A stretch of DNA of 7,939 nt from Thermococcus sp. (GTDB lineage: Archaea; Methanobacteriota_B; Thermococci; Thermococcales; Thermococcaceae). Shown piece after piece: positions 4,129 to 7,939 of this stretch (within the stretch, counting starts at the first letter, position 1; each line of letters opens with the position of its first letter). Where the stretch lies: NCBI GenBank assembly GCA_027001105.1, contig JALTMZ010000014.1:1-7939 (forward strand). Reading direction: 5' to 3'. A program made the translations under genes and the position numbers. The notes under the pieces are model-generated. The model did not search any database and had not been told where the DNA came from. It saw only the letters and a list, made by a program, of their open reading frames with translations.

Positions 4129-4629
4129 ATGAGTTTCATTGCTGCATTTGTATGGTCATTCATGCTCTGGTTGGTACTTACGGCAGGTACCAAAGGAATG
4201 TTGTGGAGCCCAGAAGAAGTTGTTGCAGGTATAATGTTCTCTGCAATAGTGGCTTATTCAACAAAAAACATCATAGGAGAAAAAACCACAAGGTTTTTAA
4301 ATCCGATAAGGTGGCTTGAGTTTATTGTTTACTCAATTGGACCCCTATTCTGGGGGATGGTCAAAGCAAACTTTGACGTTGCCTACAGAGTGATAACTGG
4401 AAAGATAAGACCGGGAATAGTTAGGGTTCCTGTTGATCTTGAGAACGATGCTCAGTACACCATTCTAAGCAATTCAATAACCCTAACCCCAGGAACGCTC
4501 ACAATAGATGCCTGTCCGGAAGAAAAAGCCCTCTATGTTCACTGGATTTATGTGAAGGAGGAAGAACCAAAAAGTTCGGAGCCTGTTTCTGGCTCATTTG
4601 AAAAATGGGCGAGGAGGTTGGGGAGATGA
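4129..4629 (+). CDS. mrpE: Mrp-type Na+/H+ antiporter subunit E (MrpE/MnhE; MbhA- or MbsA-like)
   Basis: A 166-residue membrane subunit of a multisubunit cation/proton antiporter module. Hydrophobic helices at the N-terminus (about 4-20, 30-45 and 62-80) are followed by the conserved cytoplasmic MrpE domain. Diagnostic pieces are PGIVRVPVD (95-103), TILSNSITLTPGTLTID (111-127) and LYVHWI (135-140). The ATG at 4129 is chosen because GGTGA lies five bases upstream. The in-frame GTG at 4120 would overlap that site. It is the first gene of the operon and its stop overlaps the MrpF start (ATGA). In Thermococcales the same position is filled by mbhA or mbsA, so the product may belong to a membrane-bound hydrogenase or MBS complex rather than a free antiporter. 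Confidence 0.92.
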   Translation: MSFIAAFVWSFMLWLVLTAGTKGMLWSPEEVVAGIMFSAIVAYSTKNIIGEKTTRFLNPIRWLEFIVYSIGPLFWGMVKANFDVAYRVITGKIRPGIVRVPVDLENDAQYTILSNSITLTPGTLTIDACPEEKALYVHWIYVKEEEPKSSEPVSGSFEKWARRLGR

Positions 4630-4889
4630 TTGCACCTGAGTTCTTTTATTCAGCTTTGATAATAATGATTGGTGCATTTCTGTGCGTGCTGAGGGTTCTC
4701 TTTGGACCAACTGTTCCTGATAGAGTTGTTGGAGTTGACACACTGAATACGCTGATAGTTGGGGGGATGATTCTCCTTGGTGCAGCATATGACAGGGTAA
4801 TTTACATTGACATTGCAATTGTCTATGCCTTGCTGAGCTACATTGGGACGCTTGTCATAGCAAAATATCTCCAGGGGGGATTGAAGTGA
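4626..4889 (+). CDS. mrpF: Mrp-type antiporter subunit F (MrpF/MnhF; MbhB- or MbsB-like)
   Basis: An 87-residue protein with three membrane helices (about 5-25, 40-55 and 60-82). It carries the MrpF signature GPTVPDRVVGVDTLN (27-41) and the acidic Asp62 in the third helix (IYIDIAIVYALLSYIG), typical of the family. Mrp modules exchange Na+ and H+ across the membrane, and MrpF is a small structural subunit needed for activity. The ATG at 4626 overlaps the MrpE stop as ATGA and is preceded by GGAGG. The in-frame ATG at 4605 would add MGEEVGE, with a much longer overlap and no upstream ribosome binding site, so it is rejected. Confidence 0.93.
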   Translation: MIAPEFFYSALIIMIGAFLCVLRVLFGPTVPDRVVGVDTLNTLIVGGMILLGAAYDRVIYIDIAIVYALLSYIGTLVIAKYLQGGLK

Positions 4890-5269
4890 CAACTATCGTT
4901 GAGTACATTATCTACGCTTTCCTCGGTATCAACATAACCTTCAACTTGCTCGGTAGCTTTGCCCTTCACAGATTTCCAGACGTTTACACGCGCTTGCACG
5001 GGGCAACCAAGTGCACAACCTTTGGGACAATATTTGCAGTTCTTGCTGTAATTGTCCATGCAGTGAATCAGCTCCACATAACTGGAGATCCAAAATACCT
5101 TCAGATGGCACTTCACAGCTTGGTTGCGTTGATAGCACTGTTGCTTACCAACCCGACGGGTGCTCACGCAATTGCAAAGGCTGCCCATTTGAGCGGTGTA
5201 AAGCCTGTGAGAGCTGTTGTTGATGCTTATGAAGTAAAACTCAAGAGGGAGAGGGGTGGAGAAGAATGA
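4886..5269 (+). CDS. mrpG: Mrp-type antiporter subunit G (MrpG/MnhG; MbhC- or MbsC-like)
   Basis: A 127-residue, three-helix membrane subunit. The family hallmark HRFPDVYTRLHGATKCTTFG (28-47) is intact between the first and second helices, and a third helix (VALIALLLTNPTGAHAIAKAA) ends in the usual NPT-x-AHAIA-like segment. Length is close to other archaeal MrpG proteins. Translation starts at a GTG (4886) that overlaps the MrpF stop as GTGA, with a GGGGGGA ribosome binding site. The tail (EVKLKRERGGEE) is charged and cytoplasmic. It probably packs against the E and F subunits in the Na+-translocating part of the complex. Confidence 0.94.
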   Translation: MTTIVEYIIYAFLGINITFNLLGSFALHRFPDVYTRLHGATKCTTFGTIFAVLAVIVHAVNQLHITGDPKYLQMALHSLVALIALLLTNPTGAHAIAKAAHLSGVKPVRAVVDAYEVKLKRERGGEE

Positions 5270-5532
5270 ACGTTCTTACGGTTGACATGGTCATTCAGTT
5301 TGGAATTTTGATTGGAATACTTATTGCTGCATACTTCACAATCAGCTTTAGGGATTTGCTTTCAGCGGCTTTGGCTTCAGCAGCAATGAGCCTTCTGCTG
5401 AGCTTAGAATTTTACATGCTCCATGCCCCCGACGTTGCGATAGCCGAGGCAGCGGTTGGTGCGGGAGTTGTTACTGCAATAGTGGTGTATGGAATAGCTA
5501 AAACAGAGAGATGGGAGCGTGAGGGGCCATGA
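5266..5532 (+). CDS. MrpA C-terminal-like subunit (DUF4040; MbhD- or MbsD-like)
   Basis: An 88-residue, three-helix protein equivalent to the part of MrpA just after its antiporter domain (DUF4040). The diagnostic motif APDVAIAEAAVGAG (54-67) contains the acidic residues Asp56 and Glu61, thought to line the ion path in Mrp and MBH structures. In canonical Mrp operons this segment is fused to the large MrpA protein. Here it is a free gene, as in mbhD and mbsD. The ATG overlaps the MrpG stop (ATGA) and GGGTGGAGA precedes it. It is the best single indicator that this operon belongs to the MBH/MBS type. Confidence 0.88.
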   Translation: MNVLTVDMVIQFGILIGILIAAYFTISFRDLLSAALASAAMSLLLSLEFYMLHAPDVAIAEAAVGAGVVTAIVVYGIAKTERWEREGP

Positions 5533-5831
5533 ACAGGACATTTGGGGCTTTGGCTTTACTGTTCATCCTTGGTGTGCTCTTGATAGTAGCTAACCCGCAA
5601 TACGGGCTTAAATTTGGTCTTGGCGGTAGTGACTGGCAGAAGTACCGCTACACTGACCAGTACTACATTGAGCACGGCATCGAAGAAGTTGGCGGAACAA
5701 ACATTGTGACTGACATAGTGTTTGACTACAGAGGTTACGATACCCTTGGAGAAGCCACCGTTCTCTTTACAGCTATAGCGGGTGCTGTCGCACTGCTCAG
5801 ACCTTGGAGGAGGGATGAGGATGGAGAATGA
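5529..5831 (+). CDS. MrpB N-terminal/MrpA C-terminal-like subunit (MbhE- or MbsE-like)
   Basis: A 100-residue protein with one N-terminal membrane helix (about 5-21), a polar extracytoplasmic loop rich in tyrosine and acidic residues (24-58), and a second helix (about 77-91). The segment TNIVTDIVFDYRGYDTLGEAT (57-77) is the conserved T-N-x-V-T-x-I-V-x-D-x-R-x-x-D-T-x-G-E motif, seen at the MrpA C-terminus or MrpB N-terminus in canonical antiporters. Its presence as a separate gene matches mbhE/mbsE. The ATG overlaps the previous stop (ATGA). The final helix is followed by the charged cytoplasmic tail RPWRRDEDGE. Confidence 0.87.
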   Translation: MNRTFGALALLFILGVLLIVANPQYGLKFGLGGSDWQKYRYTDQYYIEHGIEEVGGTNIVTDIVFDYRGYDTLGEATVLFTAIAGAVALLRPWRRDEDGE

Positions 5832-6267
5832 CATGGGATTAATCGTTAAGACCATGGCGAGAGCTACAATTCCGCTCATTGGAATATTTGGTGCATATGT
5901 TGTATCTCACGGTCACCTCACACCCGGTGGTGGCTTCCAGGGAGGAGCTACGATAGCTGGTGCTGGGATATTGTTCCTCGTTGCATTCGGGTTGAATGAA
6001 GCCAAGAAGAGGTATGACAAGAACTTATACTCAGTTCTTGAGGGGCTTGGCGGCTTGGCTTTCTTAGGGGCTGCAATGCTTGGGTTAAGCGTTGCTTTCT
6101 TCTACAACATACTCTGGCGTGATAAGATAGCCTTTGCAGGACAGCCGGGAACTCTGCTCTCCGCTGGGTTCCTCCCAATAATGAACTTGGCTGTAGGATT
6201 GAAGGTCTTCACTGGATTGGTGAGTGCAATGATGGCAATAGCCCTCTTTAGGAGGTGGAAGAAATGA
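5821..6267 (+). CDS. mrpB: Mrp-type antiporter subunit B (MrpB/MnhB; MbhF- or MbsF-like)
   Basis: A 148-residue, four-helix membrane subunit. The family signature GHLTPGGGFQGG (31-42) follows the first helix, and the remaining helices are at about 43-56, 72-90 and 110-143. The ATG at 5821 is preferred because GGAGG (5809-5813) lies seven bases upstream. ATGs at 5815 and 5833 are possible alternatives that alter only the first few residues, and the reading back to 5782 has no support. The start overlaps the end of the previous gene by 11 bases, the only junction in this operon that is not a 4-base overlap. The product is a core part of the Na+/H+-exchange half of the complex. Confidence 0.92.
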   Translation: MENDMGLIVKTMARATIPLIGIFGAYVVSHGHLTPGGGFQGGATIAGAGILFLVAFGLNEAKKRYDKNLYSVLEGLGGLAFLGAAMLGLSVAFFYNILWRDKIAFAGQPGTLLSAGFLPIMNLAVGLKVFTGLVSAMMAIALFRRWKK

Positions 6268-6626
6268 TTCCGTTTCAGTTCATAACTGCATTCCTCTTGA
6301 TCTTCATGGGGATCTATGCATTTCTCTATAAGAGGAATCTTATCAAGCTGATCTTGGCATTGAACATCATTGACTCTGGAATTCACTTGCTTCTAATAAG
6401 CCTTGGTTACCGCTTGGAGAACGGAGTTCTACCAACTGCGCCAATCTATACCGGTTATGAAACACTAAAGGGCACTCCAATGGTTGGTCCAATTCCTCAA
6501 GCTTTAGTGCTTACGAGCATCGTCATTGGGGTCTGTGTCTTGGCTTTGGCAATGGCACTGACGATTAACGCCTATAGGCATTACGGAAGCTTGGACATAA
6601 ACAAGTTAAGGAGGTTGAGGGGATGA
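6264..6626 (+). CDS. mrpC: Mrp-type antiporter subunit C (MrpC/MnhC, NuoK-like; MbhG- or MbsG-like)
   Basis: A 120-residue, three-helix homologue of NuoK, the small subunit that sits beside the antiporter-like subunits of complex I. Helices lie at about 3-22, 27-48 and 79-102. The signature PIPQALVLTSIVIG (76-89) is clear. The residue before it is glycine, where many family members have aspartate (DPLPQALVLTAIVI). The second helix contains NIIDSG (34-39), including Asp37. The ATG at 6264 overlaps the MrpB stop (ATGA) with GGAGG eight bases upstream. An in-frame GTG at 6255 overlaps that ribosome binding site and is unlikely. Confidence 0.93.
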   Translation: MIPFQFITAFLLIFMGIYAFLYKRNLIKLILALNIIDSGIHLLLISLGYRLENGVLPTAPIYTGYETLKGTPMVGPIPQALVLTSIVIGVCVLALAMALTINAYRHYGSLDINKLRRLRG

Positions 6627-7939
6627 ATGCGTTACCATTCCTAATCATCATCCCCCTCTTCGGAGCATTCTCAATGCCTATAGTCAAGCTTATCGGCGAG
6701 AAACTTAGGGACATTTGGGCGGTAATAATCAGTGCAGCAACCTTAGGCGTAGCTGTTGATGTGTTTTACACAATCTGGAAGACAAATCAAATAGTCGTGT
6801 ATACACTTGGTGCTACAACACCGTTAGGAAAAGGGGTCGGCTTTCCAATCAGAATTGTCTGGGAAGTTGACCTTCTTGGAGCGTTGATAGCAGTAACAAT
6901 AGCCTTCGTCTCACTGCTGGCGATAGTTTATTCACTCGAATACATGAAGCACGACACCGGGCTTGATAAGTATTATACATTGATCCTAATCCTGGAACTT
7001 GGAATGCTCGGTATAGTCATAACGGGGGATATATTCAACTTCTATGTCTTCCTTGAGATAATGAGCATAGCGAGCTATGCCTTGGTTGCATTCAGAAATG
7101 ACACATGGGAAGGCATTGAGGCTGGTATTAAGTACATGTTTGTAGGTTCGCTGGCAAGTTCCTTCATTCTCCTTGGTATTGCCCTGCTTTACGGTCAGTA
7201 TGGCACTTTAACAATGGCTTATCTGAGCCAGTACATCACAAGGGAGCCAACACTTATAAGCAAAGTTGCATTGGCTTTCATCCTCGGTGGATTGCTCTTC
7301 AAGAGCGGTGCGGTTCCAGTACACATGTGGCTTGCAGATGCTCATCCAGCAGCACCAAGCTCAATCTCGGCAATGCTTTCTGGGCTGGTTATTAAGGCTG
7401 GTGGTGTTTATGCGATAGCAAGGATACTCTTCAGCATTTATAGCATAAGCCTAAACATCAAAGCTATTGGCTGGATCGTGATATTCTTTGCCTGCTTAAC
7501 GCTAATAGTTGGAAACGCAATGGCTGTAGTGCAGACCGATATGAAGAGATTGTTTGCATTCTCGAGTGTTGGTCAGATAGGGTACATTCTCCTTGGCATA
7601 GGAATAGGCATTGCGGCATATGGAACAAAAGTGGGGGACATAGCACTGGCCGGGGCTATATACCATACGGTGAACCACGCAATTATGAAGGCACTCCTCT
7701 TCCTTGTTGCAGGTGCAGTTCTGCATGAAGTCGGCACAAAGAACCTTAATGAGCTTAGCGGATTAGCAAAGAGAATGCCGCTGACAAGCTTTGCCTTCCT
7801 GGTTGGTGCTGCAGCTATAATAGGCTTGCCCCCACTGAACGGATTCGCAAGCAAATGGCTCATCTATGAAAGCTCCGCTTTGTATAACCCGTTCTTAGCA
7901 GCAATAGCAATTCTCGGAACTGCCTTTTGTACTGCCGCT
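6623..7939 (+). CDS. mrpD: Mrp-type antiporter subunit D (MrpD/MnhD; MbhH- or MbsH-like), 3' end cut by window edge
   Basis: The first 439 residues of the large proton-translocating subunit, homologous to NuoL/M/N of complex I, out of about 500 expected. Conserved charged residues of the proton path are visible: Glu145 (NFYVFLEIMSI, TM5), Lys227 (GLLFKSGAVPVHMWLADAHP, TM7), Lys258 (SGLVIKAGG, TM8), His348/His352 (IYHTVNHAIMKALLF) and Lys411 (NGFASKW, TM12). The segment AVPVHMWLADAHPAAPSSIS (230-249) is diagnostic of the proton-conducting membrane transporter family (PF00361). The ATG overlaps the MrpC stop (ATGA) and follows GGAGG. No stop occurs before the window ends. Downstream genes would tell whether this is MBH (a hydrogenase follows), MBS (a second H-like subunit follows) or a separate Mrp antiporter. 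Confidence 0.95.
   Translation, partial: MNALPFLIIIPLFGAFSMPIVKLIGEKLRDIWAVIISAATLGVAVDVFYTIWKTNQIVVYTLGATTPLGKGVGFPIRIVWEVDLLGALIAVTIAFVSLLAIVYSLEYMKHDTGLDKYYTLILILELGMLGIVITGDIFNFYVFLEIMSIASYALVAFRNDTWEGIEAGIKYMFVGSLASSFILLGIALLYGQYGTLTMAYLSQYITREPTLISKVALAFILGGLLFKSGAVPVHMWLADAHPAAPSSISAMLSGLVIKAGGVYAIARILFSIYSISLNIKAIGWIVIFFACLTLIVGNAMAVVQTDMKRLFAFSSVGQIGYILLGIGIGIAAYGTKVGDIALAGAIYHTVNHAIMKALLFLVAGAVLHEVGTKNLNELSGLAKRMPLTSFAFLVGAAAIIGLPPLNGFASKWLIYESSALYNPFLAAIAILGTAFCTAA

Noticed and set aside
4594..5188. Several minus-strand and alternative-frame open frames across the MrpE/F/G genes
   Set aside because: The real subunits on the plus strand carry all the conserved motifs. The others are cysteine- and glutamine-rich shadow translations.
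5556..6386. Minus-strand open frames across the MrpB N-terminal piece, MrpB and MrpC
   Set aside because: They are antisense shadows with no recognisable domain or ribosome binding site.
7464..7863. Overlapping minus-strand open frames inside the MrpD-like gene
   Set aside because: They are antisense to highly conserved MrpD helices.
1..7939. CRISPR arrays, tRNA or rRNA genes, insertion sequences
   Set aside because: I saw no regularly spaced long repeats, tRNA-like cloverleaf stretches, rRNA segments, transposase genes or terminal inverted repeats.

Overview
The window looks like part of a Thermococcales genome (Thermococcus, Pyrococcus or Palaeococcus type). The evidence is archaeal BRE/TATA promoters, GGTGA-type ribosome binding sites, an archaeal e-MtaB tRNA methylthiotransferase, a stand-alone archaeal TRAM protein, and a split Mrp-type antiporter gene set in the order used by the membrane-bound hydrogenase (MBH) and MBS complexes of these organisms. 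The species is not resolved.

Layout. Positions 1-1759 (minus strand) are one tightly packed operon: two DUF2178-like membrane proteins, an XRE-family repressor-like protein, a 60-residue two-helix membrane protein, and the N-terminal part of an ABC ATPase that runs off the window. Its promoter carries a striking tandem palindrome at the predicted transcription start. Positions 1864-2103 (minus) encode a stand-alone Lrp/AsnC ligand-binding (RAM) domain, with a palindrome overlapping its promoter. Positions 2146-3420 (minus) encode the radical-SAM tRNA methylthiotransferase, apparently from a leaderless transcript. Positions 3531-3758 (minus) encode a small TRAM RNA-binding protein whose predicted mRNA begins with a hairpin and ends near a terminator-like stem-loop. 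About 370 bases of mostly AT-rich spacer separate this gene from the next and hold two divergent promoters.

Positions 4129-7939 (plus) are the start of a long operon of Mrp-like subunits: MrpE, MrpF, MrpG, a MrpA C-terminal piece, a MrpB N-terminal piece, MrpB, MrpC and a partial MrpD. Six of its seven gene junctions are 4-base ATGA or GTGA overlaps. In Thermococcales this order corresponds to mbhA-H or mbsA-H, so hydrogenase-like or MBS catalytic subunits are expected beyond the right edge. The window alone cannot decide between MBH, MBS and a free-standing Mrp antiporter.

How the genes work together. The left operon looks like an autoregulated membrane or export module. The middle genes concern RNA modification and RNA binding. 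The right operon builds a Na+/H+-translocating membrane arm. The most interesting unexplained signals are the four-half-site operator at 1789-1824, the 5'-end hairpin of the TRAM mRNA at 3786-3806, and the promoter palindrome at 2130-2145.
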